Assembly: GCF_050003625.1 (NCBI RefSeq)
Contig: NC_134397.1
Span: forward strand, 221,340,537-221,404,536
DNA length: 64,000 bases
Direction of reading: 5' to 3'
DNA from: Haematobia irritans
Lineage: Eukaryota; Arthropoda; Insecta; Diptera; Muscidae
Position numbers and translations under genes: made by a program
The notes under the pieces: model-generated
Told to the model about the DNA's origin: nothing
The model's database searches: none
What the model saw: the letters and a program-made list of their open reading frames with translations, nothing else
Part shown: positions 56,241 to 64,000 of the stretch, piece by piece
Layout: the number at the start of each line of letters is the position of its first letter
Position numbering within the stretch: the stretch's first letter is position 1

Positions 56241-58702
56241 GTGAGGGTACCTCGTTCCTGGGACAGATTCCCTCTACTCGAAATTGTAATGATAACCATA
56301 TTTTAAAAGAAGATCTAGAAAAACCATATTGCTCTGTTAGTAAAAACAATGATATAAAAGTTACACTAGATTCGAAAATGTCACTTCATGAAAGAAAACT
56401 AAGATATGACGAGGCTAGGAAGAGGATTTTTAATACACATCCTGTTTCTAGAAAAATATTAAAATGTCGCGAAAGATTTCGTAAGCGGAAAATGTACACA
56501 AAGCTTATTGAGTCAGCCTGTATCGACGATAACCAAGACTGTAGACCTTATGCTAAAATAATTATTGGTAAAAAGGAAATTTTTGGTCTCCTTGATTCAG
56601 GTGCTACAATCAGTGTTATGGGAAAGGGAGCTATAGAATTATTGAAGGAAATTGGAATTACTTTTACACCGATAAAAAGTTCGATCAAAACAGCCAATAA
56701 CGGCATTCAGGAAGTTATAGGCTTTACGAAGGTTCCTGTTACATTCAAAAATTCGACAAAAGATATTTTGTTTTACTTGTCTCCAGGTTTAAGACAACAG
56801 GTGTATTTAGGAATTAATTTTTGGAAACAATTCGAGATAGCACCCGAATTATTTTTGTCAGAAGTTTCTCTAGATAGTGAGGCATTTGTAGAACATTCTG
56901 AGAATATGCACCAACTATCCGATCCACAATTACACAGATTGAAACAAGCGATAGGCAAATTTCCATCTTTTAAAAAGCTTGGTCTAGGACGTACTAAATT
57001 AGAAATTCATCATATCGATACAGCTGATTCAGTTCCCTTCAAGATAAAGCACTATCCACTTTCACCTTCTCGTCAACAGGAAGCATATGCTGAGTTAGAT
57101 CGCATGCTATCCCTCGGTGTCATAGAGGAGAGTAATAGTCCGTACTGTAGCCCCATAGTATTAGTTAGAAAGCCTGGTAAAATACGACTTTGTCTTGACT
57201 CGCGGAAGCTTAACACAATAACAAAAAAAGATGCATACCCCCTTCCACACATCAATGGACTGTTAAGTCGTTTACAGGATACATTTTATATATCAGGTAT
57301 TGATCTTAAGGATGCCTTTTGGCAAATACCTTTAGATGAATCCCCTAAAGAAAAAACCGCATTTGCAGTCCCTGGCCGGCCACTGTATCATTTTACAGTT
57401 ATGCCTTTCGGGCTCTGCAACGCGGCACAAAGAATGAGTCGACTAATGGATAAGGTCATTCCAAGTCGACTTCGAGAAAACGTTTTTATATATCTAGATG
57501 ACCTGTTGGTTTGTACATCGGATTTTGAAAGCCATATTGATGTGTTGAATGAGGTAGCAACGTATTTGTCACAAGCAGGCTTAACTATAAATATTGAAAA
57601 AAGTCGTTTTTGCCAAAAGGAAATTAAATGTTTAGGCTATATCGTTGGTCAGGGATGCCTACGTACGGATAAAGATAAAATAGATGCTGTTATTAATTTT
57701 CCAATTCCAAAATCCCCTCGTCAAATAAGGAGATATATTGGTATGACTGGTTGGTACCGGCAATTTATTTCAAATTATGCAAATTTAGCTGCACCACTTA
57801 CCGATTGTTTAAAGAAGTCCAAGGATTTTGAATTGACAGACGAGGCTAAAGAATCCTTTGATAAACTGAAACAGGCTTTAACCACCGCCCCAGTTTTAGT
57901 CCAGCCGAATTTTAGTAAAATGTTTACAATTCAATGCGATGCATCTAGAGTAGCTGTGGGTGGAGTATTAACGCAAATAGGAGAAGATGGGAAAGAACAT
58001 CCAATCGCTTATGTATCCCAGAAATTAAATAAATCCCAGAAAAATTACACGGTTACAGAACTGGAATGCCTGGCCGCAATTGTCTGCTTAAAGAAATTTC
58101 GTCCTTATGTGGAAGGTCTCCCGTTTAAGATAATAACTGACCATCATAGCTTACGTTGGCTAATGTCACAAAAAGACCTAACGGGCGGATTAGGACGTTG
58201 GAGTTTATTGTTGCAAAGATTCGATTTTGAAATTGAGTATAGAAAAGGGTCTTCAAATATTGTACCAGACGCTCTTTCGAGGCTAGATACACATGAATTA
58301 TGTACAATTGAGAAGTATACGCCTGTAGAAATCGATTTATCTTCGGAGTATTTCAATTCTAAAGAATACAATGATTTGAGACATTTACTAAGTGATTCCT
58401 CTAAGTTTCCAGATACTATAGTATCTGACGGTTATGTATACCAGAGAGTTAAATTTCGAAAAGGCGAATTCGTAGATGAAGATTCTTTATGGAAGTTATG
58501 GCTACCGTATGAATTGCGTGACGAAGTAATACAGAGGCATCATGATGAGGTTTCATGTCATGGGGGATTTGGAAAAACCTTAAACCGAATTCGGGAGAAA
58601 TATTTTTGGCCAAACATGGCCAAGGACATAAAATCGTATATATCTAACTGCGATATATGCAAGAGTGTAAAGCCCACTAATAGTAGTATTCGTGGCAATT
58701 GA
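56162..58702 (+). CDS. pol: Pol polyprotein: protease, reverse transcriptase, RNase H, integrase N-terminus
   Basis: Translated by -1 frameshift from gag, so residues before about 56180 are not normally used. The aspartic protease motif LLDSGATISVMG is near residue 142. The RT domain runs about 290-470 with LDSRKLN, MPFGLCNAAQ and catalytic YLDD (near 443). RNase H (QCDASRVAVGGVL near 590, TELECLAAIVCLKKFRPY, TDHHSLRWL, DALSRL) follows. The integrase zinc-binding HHCC part spans about 792-833 (HH..CDICK). The frame stops at 58700 because a deletion joins KPTNSSIR to the later sequence, removing the start of the integrase core. The other enzymes look intact. Confidence 0.93.
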   Translation: MLSLWRKKCYDPTVSKTSGKREVERVSEGTSFLGQIPSTRNCNDNHILKEDLEKPYCSVSKNNDIKVTLDSKMSLHERKLRYDEARKRIFNTHPVSRKILKCRERFRKRKMYTKLIESACIDDNQDCRPYAKIIIGKKEIFGLLDSGATISVMGKGAIELLKEIGITFTPIKSSIKTANNGIQEVIGFTKVPVTFKNSTKDILFYLSPGLRQQVYLGINFWKQFEIAPELFLSEVSLDSEAFVEHSENMHQLSDPQLHRLKQAIGKFPSFKKLGLGRTKLEIHHIDTADSVPFKIKHYPLSPSRQQEAYAELDRMLSLGVIEESNSPYCSPIVLVRKPGKIRLCLDSRKLNTITKKDAYPLPHINGLLSRLQDTFYISGIDLKDAFWQIPLDESPKEKTAFAVPGRPLYHFTVMPFGLCNAAQRMSRLMDKVIPSRLRENVFIYLDDLLVCTSDFESHIDVLNEVATYLSQAGLTINIEKSRFCQKEIKCLGYIVGQGCLRTDKDKIDAVINFPIPKSPRQIRRYIGMTGWYRQFISNYANLAAPLTDCLKKSKDFELTDEAKESFDKLKQALTTAPVLVQPNFSKMFTIQCDASRVAVGGVLTQIGEDGKEHPIAYVSQKLNKSQKNYTVTELECLAAIVCLKKFRPYVEGLPFKIITDHHSLRWLMSQKDLTGGLGRWSLLLQRFDFEIEYRKGSSNIVPDALSRLDTHELCTIEKYTPVEIDLSSEYFNSKEYNDLRHLLSDSSKFPDTIVSDGYVYQRVKFRKGEFVDEDSLWKLWLPYELRDEVIQRHHDEVSCHGGFGKTLNRIREKYFWPNMAKDIKSYISNCDICKSVKPTNSSIRGN
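56180..56186 (+). promoter_or_regulatory. Candidate -1 ribosomal frameshift site
   Basis: Gag codons GAA AAA AAT contain the heptamer A AAA AAT. A -1 slip continues as AAA TGT TAC GAC CCC, exactly the pol frame (KCYDPTVSK). Nothing else in the 79-nt overlap fits as well. A downstream structure was not evident by eye. Confidence 0.65.
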
Positions 58703-59462
58703 TCACCTAACAAAATATATATTTTTAAAGCCGTTGAAAAAAGCAACAAGTTCTGCTATTATAAAATATATTCAAGAAGCGATTTTTCATCAATTTGGAG
58801 TACCGCAATATATACACTCAGACAACGGCAGACAGTTTGTCTCATTACAGATGTCAGATTTTCTCAAAGCATATGGAGTCACCCATATTAAATCAGCCCT
58901 TTATTCGCCACAAGCTAATGTGTCTGAGAGAAGCAATAGGGAATTCATTGTGAAGCTTAGAATTCTAATCAAGGATAGTCAAGAAAATTGGGATATACAC
59001 GTTTCTAAAATTGCTAGTATCCTCCGCAGCGATTACCATGAGGCTATTAAATGCTCCCCATACTTTTGTGCATTTGGATATAATATGATTCTGCACGGTT
59101 CGTCGTATCCACTTTTGCAAAAATTAGGATGTGTTAAGGAGAGCCAGATCAGTTATATCCCCAACGACGTGAAAATGAATAATCTACATGACAAAGTTAA
59201 GGAGAATTTGTTGGTGGCTCATGAGAAGGCTTCAAAAAGTTATAACACCAGGAGCAAAGGTTTACAATTTTCAGTTGGTCAGGAAGTATTTCGCAAAATG
59301 TTCCATCAATCAGATTCTAAAAAGGGAGTTAATGCCAAATTACTACCCCCATATTCAAAATGCAGAATTAGAAAAAGAGTTGGATCATCTTGCTATGAAC
59401 TTGAAACGCTAAATGGAAAATACATAGGACTTTATCATGCTAAAGATATTAAACCCTTCTAG
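58692..59462 (+). pseudogene. Integrase C-terminal two-thirds, detached from pol
   Basis: It resumes in a new frame with VAIDHLTKYIFLKPL (GTG, not a real start) and continues through the second catalytic Asp in HSDNGRQF and the Glu in NVSERSNREF to the C-terminal region (KCRIRKRVGSSCYELET). The segment between the zinc domain and VIDHLTK, where the first catalytic Asp (VDFxGP-like) normally lies, is absent. The deletion also shifts frame. Integration in cis is therefore impossible for this copy. Confidence 0.88.
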
Positions 59463-59572
59463 AAGGTATAAGCTAATTACATCCCGGCATATATATCTCA
59501 GGGTTTGGTCGAGCCCCACGTAAAAGTAATAATCCAGTTTCCTTATTTTCGTCCTTCGTAGACTCGTACTAC

Positions 59573-59582
59573 AAAGAAGGTA
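59573..59582 (+). other. Polypurine tract
   Basis: AAAGAAGGTA directly before the 3' LTR. It is the plus-strand primer; short, but in the right place. Confidence 0.6.
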
Positions 59583-61806
59583 TGTAGCAGATTATTAAAT
59601 TTTCACTTACATAAAAAAAAATAGTTTTTTTAAATTAGTAAATTAATAATTTTTTAAAAATAACAGAAATCGAGTTTTTGCTAGTGAATTACAAAATTTT
59701 CAAAAATAACAGAAATCGAGTTTTTAATTAGTGAATTATTAAATTTCCAGAATAACACAAATCGAATTTCTGATTATCAATTCTCTATAAATGTAATCGA
59801 TAGCCATCCAATATCCATGCTTGAATGTTAAAAGAGAGAAAAATCATAGACAGGCAAGAAAAGAAAAAAAAAAAAGCGCGCAGTAAGCTACGAGGCGAAT
59901 CAAGAAACTCTAAGTCGTTCTTTTGTAAATTGACTTCTGCCGGTGAAATATATTTAACCTGTGTTTTAACAAGCCTATATATTATATGAGGACCAGGTAG
60001 TGATATAAAAAAATAAATTCGCAGTGCCAATTTCTTTTAAAGTATAAATTCCAATTTTTTTAATTCATATAGTGCAAAAAGAAAAGCTTTTGATTGCACC
60101 ACGTTCCCAATTTTAATCATTAAAACGTGGGGATTGGGGTTAATGGCAAAACCATTAAAACTCCAATCCCAATTACTTAAAGTGCGCATTTGCCTCACCG
60201 AAGAAGTTGTCTCTCAGTAATGTGGATGTAGCCAGAGAAGAATTTTTTTTAATCATCACCTAAAACAAAATCCTGATTTAAAATAATTATATCAACGAGC
60301 CTGACTATAAGCATGCCGAAATCAGATGATGGTGGTGTTATTGTAGAATTGGAAAAAAATTGAGCAGAAGATTTTTCACGTGGATGTATTTGGCTATCCT
60401 AATAAAAAAAAATTAAAACGAAAATGGACTTAACCTTCTTCTAAAATTATTGGCTCCCTCACAATGTGGTTTGTGACGTCATAAACATAACTAGTCAAGA
60501 AAAGGTACACGATGAATTTTTAAGAGTTAGACATACGTGCATATGATGAGTATGCTGCTCTCTTTGAAGTTCCCCTCATTATAGTGAACATACAAACATA
60601 CCTGTGTCATATCGTAACCATAAATATCGTAAGATCTCTCACTGTACTGACAAACTTACATTTGATGAAAATAAGACATAAATAACAAAATAAAATAACA
60701 TCAAACAAACATATGTATATACACACTAATCATAATATTTCTTTGTTAAAACACTTGCAAACAAAATGAATTAACATTACAGTATTTATTAATATTGAAT
60801 TTGTTTCTATAAAATATTTTTTTAAGTTATTGTAATTATTAGATTAAAACAAAATTTAGCATGTTTGAATTTATTTGATGGTAAATTCTCTACATTGCGC
60901 GGAGAGACATATGTCGTGAACAAATCATTTGGATGTTCTGGTTAACATTCGAATGTAAAGAATTTACATGCTTACCATTTATATGAATGAAATGTCAGAT
61001 ATTTGTTAAATCTCATATTAATGTAAAGAAATTCTATACATTTTATAGATCTCAGCTGCACCGCATGAATTGAGCTCAGTCCATCGGATATTTGCAGGGA
61101 TGTAAAATAATGATCAGTTTTTTTGGCAATTTTTAGATCATCGATATCCATTACGGATTTCTTTATGTAAGTAATCATTCAAATAAAATTATACATGCGT
61201 TCGATTTGTAGATATACATGAATTATTCAAACAAAAAAAAAAATATATTCAAAAATATTCGCTTCCATAGTATGTATTTAATTTTGAAGTACTACTGTAA
61301 CGATTTGCTTTAACTGAAGAATCATAAGTATAGAGTTATGAAATTAGACTTTTCATTTTATATTAATAAAGTTCTTTTTGATATTATGAACATGATGTGG
61401 TAAAGTTTTAAATTGGAATTGCTGGCAGCGAAAACAAAAGTGGGTACATGGCTAAATATTGATATTTAATGTATCACAGGGATTTGGCCATAGAAATTAA
61501 ATTGGACACGGGTCATTTCAGGTAATGAAGGTTGGGGTACATAATGTGTCCAGGCAATAACAACATCTATTGCAGAACACCAACGGCTCTAAATAAATCG
61601 TAGAAACATGTCTGTATTTAGTCTTGGAAAGGTAGAAGTTTCTTTCTCAAGTAATAGTTTATGATATTTTTGTGCCAAGCAAGGACTCTCCCCTATCCGA
61701 CGAGCTCAGCCTATTTCAACACCTTCCTAGCATCGCTTGGCGAAATATCGATTATATGAATTTTCAAATTTAAAAAAAAAAAAAAAAAAAAAAACTGACT
61801 GTTACA
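59583..61806 (+). repeat. 3' LTR
   Basis: 2224 bp, near-identical to 52157-54376. Differences seen include C/T at the TTACYTAAAG position near 60177, GACATACG versus GACAAACG, and a longer A-run at 61772-61793. Confidence 0.93.
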
Positions 61807-61810
61807 AAAG

Positions 61811-62052
61811 TGACACTTCTCACTCGTGGACAAATTTCGCCATCGTTTGACATATTATCACATTAAAGAGATGATATGATGGGAGTGAGTCCACACTACC
61901 AAATAAGGACAAATAGTATCTACATATATGGTAATCTTACCGATACACTGAAAAAATATTGTCGTGAGGCCAAAGATGTCATGTCCTTAAAATACGAACG
62001 CTAATATAAAGTTTCTTTCTCTGTTCAAAAGTCGATAAGCGTTTCAATGAGT
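61811..62052. other. Intergenic flank with a CACTGAAAAAATATTGTCG fragment
   Basis: 61945-62000 (CACTGAAAAAATATTGTCGT..CCTTAAAATACGAACGC) is repeated at 63751-63792, suggesting the end of another CAC-type MITE family. No gene. Confidence 0.4.
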
Positions 62053-63263
62053 TTTTATACCCTCCATCATAGGATAGCCCCCATATAAAGGGACCCTCAG
62101 ATTTGGTTTGTGGAGCCTCTAACAGAAGCATATTTCATCCGATCCGGCTGAAATTTGGTACATGGTGTTGGTATATGGTCTCTAACAACAATGCAAAAAT
62201 TGGTCCATATCGGTCCTTAATTATATATAGCCCCCATATAAACCGATCCCCAGATTTGGTTTGTGGAGCCTCTAACAGAAGCATATTTCATCCGATCCGG
62301 CTGAAATTTGGTACATGGTGTTGGTATATGGTCTCTAACAACCATCCAAAAATTGGGCCACATCGGTCCATAATTATATATAGCCCCCATATAAACCGAT
62401 CCCCAGATTTGGCTTGCGGAGCCTAAAACAGAAGTAAATTTCATCCGATCCGGCTGAAATTTGGTACATGGTTTTGGTATATGGTCTCTAACAACCATGC
62501 AAAAATTGGTCCACATTGGTCCATAATTATATATAGCCCCCATATAAACCGATCCCCAGATTTGGCTTGCGGAGTCTCAAAGAGAAGAAAATTTCATCCG
62601 ATCCGGCAGAAATTTGGTACATGGTGTTGGTATATGGTCTCTAACAACAATGCAAAAATTGGTCCATATCGGTCCTTAATTATATATAGCCCCCATATAA
62701 ACCGATCCCCAGATTTGGCTTGCGGAGCCTAAAACAGAAGCAAATTTCATCCGATCCGGCTGAAATTTGGTACATGGTTTTGGTATATGGTCTCTAACAA
62801 TCATACAAAAATTGGTCCACATCGGTCCATAATTATATATAACCCCCATATAAACCGATCCCCAGATTTGGTTTGCGGAGCCTCAAAGAGAAGCAAATTT
62901 CATCCGATCCGGCTGAAATTTGGTACATGATGTTGGTATATGGTCTCTAACAACCATGCAAAAATTGGTCCACATCGGTTCATAATTATATATAGCCCCC
63001 ATATAAACCGATCCCCAGATTTGGCTTGCGAAGTCTCCAAGAGAAGCAAATTTCATCCAAGCCGGTTGTAATTTGGAACATGGTGTTAGTATATGATCTT
63101 TAATAATCGTGCCAGAATTGGTCCATATCGGTCCATAATTATATATAGCCCCCATATAAAACGTTCTCCAGATTTGACCTCCGGAGCCTCTTGGAAGAGC
63201 AAAATTCATCCGATCCGGTTCAAATTAGGAAGGGGGGGGGTTTAGTATACGGTCGCTAACAAC
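62053..63263 (+). mobile_element. DINE-like family A element, internally deleted, long unit array
   Basis: The 5' end TTTTTATACCCTCCATCATAGG is joined directly to the units (microsatellite block missing). About seven 153-bp units follow (landmarks at about 62216, 62369, 62521, 62674, 62827, 62980 and 63132). A G-run (63232-63240) is present, and the array ends at GGTCGCTAACAAC where a hAT-type element begins. Confidence 0.78.
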
Positions 63264-64000
63264 CAGTGTTGCCAATTTAGCTTTTTTCCCGCTAGATTTG
63301 GCTTTTTTTGAAGACGCTTAGCGGGAAAAAAATGCATTTAGCTTTTTTTCTGGCTTTTTTTCATGACCCGTTTAGCTATTTTTGGCTTTTTTTATTTTCG
63401 ACATGTTTCTATTGAAATATGGATAAATCGGCGGTTTTATCTAAGCCGTACTGCAAGTATAAGGGTTTCCACATATTTCAAAGCTCAGTTGAAACATTAA
63501 TAATGAGTCCAGCCATTATGCGGGCATTTTTGTAGCAAATACACCTTGTTGTAAAGTTTTTTCATTATATACATAAAAGTTATCGTAAACTTTAAATCTA
63601 CTATTACCATACAAATTTGTTAGATAAACTGTTAGTAAATTATTGGGAATATTATCATTTGACTCGTTTATACTTTTTATGTTATTATAATATTCTAAAG
63701 TTATTACGATACTACTAAATTAAAATAGTAGATGTGAATAGCTTTGTGCACTGAAAAAATATTGTCGTCTCCTTAAAATACGAACGCGAATTTTGGTTAT
63801 AATAGCATTTGTGAATTTCTTTTATATAAACTGTTTTCCTTGTCCAAAAGACGATAAAGTCGTTTTGACCTTATAATTAAGTGATTCAACTTAAAAATGG
63901 GTATGTTTTCATGAAAGAAGGAAGAATTAATGAAATAGTCTTTAAATGTGAGGAGTTTTTGCACAAACCAAAATAGCGTTCAAAAATAGAAGATGTTTTT
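63264..64000. mobile_element. Left end of a hAT-type MITE, running out of the window
   Basis: CAGTGTTGCCAATTTAGC interrupts the DINE unit. TTTAGC/GGCTTTTTT words repeat in the first 120 bp, with CCCGCTAGA/TTAGCGGG inverted words. No right TIR is seen before 64000. 63751-63792 resembles 61945-62000, so a second repeat may be nested. No gene seen. Confidence 0.6.

Larger units (their letters stand above)
52157..61806 (+). mobile_element. Ty3/gypsy LTR retrotransposon, 9.65 kb, recent but defective
   Basis: Two ~2.2-kb LTRs (TGTAGCAG..TGTTACA) are flanked by AAAG (52153-52156 and 61807-61810). A tRNA-Lys-like primer site, gag, pol in order protease-RT-RNase H-integrase, and a short polypurine tract follow. 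There is no envelope gene: only ~120 bp separate the integrase stop from the 3' LTR. Very long LTRs, a Lys primer and no env suggest the Osvaldo/Ulysses neighbourhood, which is tentative. Confidence 0.93.

Noticed and set aside
59463..59582. Space for an envelope gene after pol
   Set aside because: Only about 120 bp without an ORF before the 3' LTR.

Overview
The window is AT-rich, intron-bearing, transposon-dense DNA of a higher dipteran. A muscid fly (a Stomoxys, Haematobia or Musca relative) fits best. This is inferred from a mariner with irritans-subfamily (Himar1-type) terminal repeats, from DINE-1/HINE-type non-autonomous Helentrons with (GTCC)n cores and ~153-bp tandem units, and from an insect ionotropic receptor gene. 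There are no bacterial features, rRNA genes, complete tRNA genes or CRISPR arrays.

Host genes. I can support only three. An intronless divergent ionotropic receptor (IR) lies at 15297-17267 (+). Two small secreted proteins lie at 8432-8927 (+) and 22612-22973 (-). The two small genes are paralogues: each has a 10-nt first coding exon, a phase-1 intron after codon 3, a signal peptide, and a four-cysteine CBM14/peritrophin-A-like domain with identical spacing (C-x21-C-x11-C-x12-C) followed by C-x2-W-x2-W-x-W.

Region by region. 1-4.8 kb: DINE-like repeats, an internally deleted mariner split by a TA-flanked MITE, and a complete DINE-like element. 4.8-10.2 kb: a hAT-type MITE (8-bp target-site duplication, TSD), the first small secreted gene, and a decayed second hAT-like element. 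10.2-15.3 kb: a minus-strand DINE and two tandem copies of another DINE family. 15.3-17.4 kb: the IR gene. 17.4-22 kb: more DINE arrays, a 140-bp-arm inverted SINE dimer and a single tRNA-derived SINE. 22-29.4 kb: the second small gene, a plus-strand DINE and a 2.5-kb minisatellite. 29.4-42.9 kb: a field of TA-flanked MITEs ending in CAC..GTG, a DD37E transposon, a transposase relic, TTAA-like palindromic MITEs, and a 1.9-kb element with ~620-bp inverted arms and an 8-bp TSD. 42.9-51 kb: a DINE carrying nested insertions to depth four (DINE > MITE > MITE > DD37E and DD41D transposons, plus a second DD37E and a hAT MITE). 52.2-61.8 kb: a Ty3/gypsy LTR retrotransposon with near-identical 2.2-kb LTRs, gag, and pol with a -1 frameshift, made defective by a deletion in the integrase core. 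62-64 kb: another DINE array and the left end of a hAT MITE.

The mobile elements form the architecture. Insertion order can be read from interrupted repeats with matching empty sites elsewhere in the same window. Apart from gag, the DD41D frame and possibly an ORF in the long-arm element, every mobile-element reading frame is visibly broken. Family names come from recognised motifs; no database search was possible.
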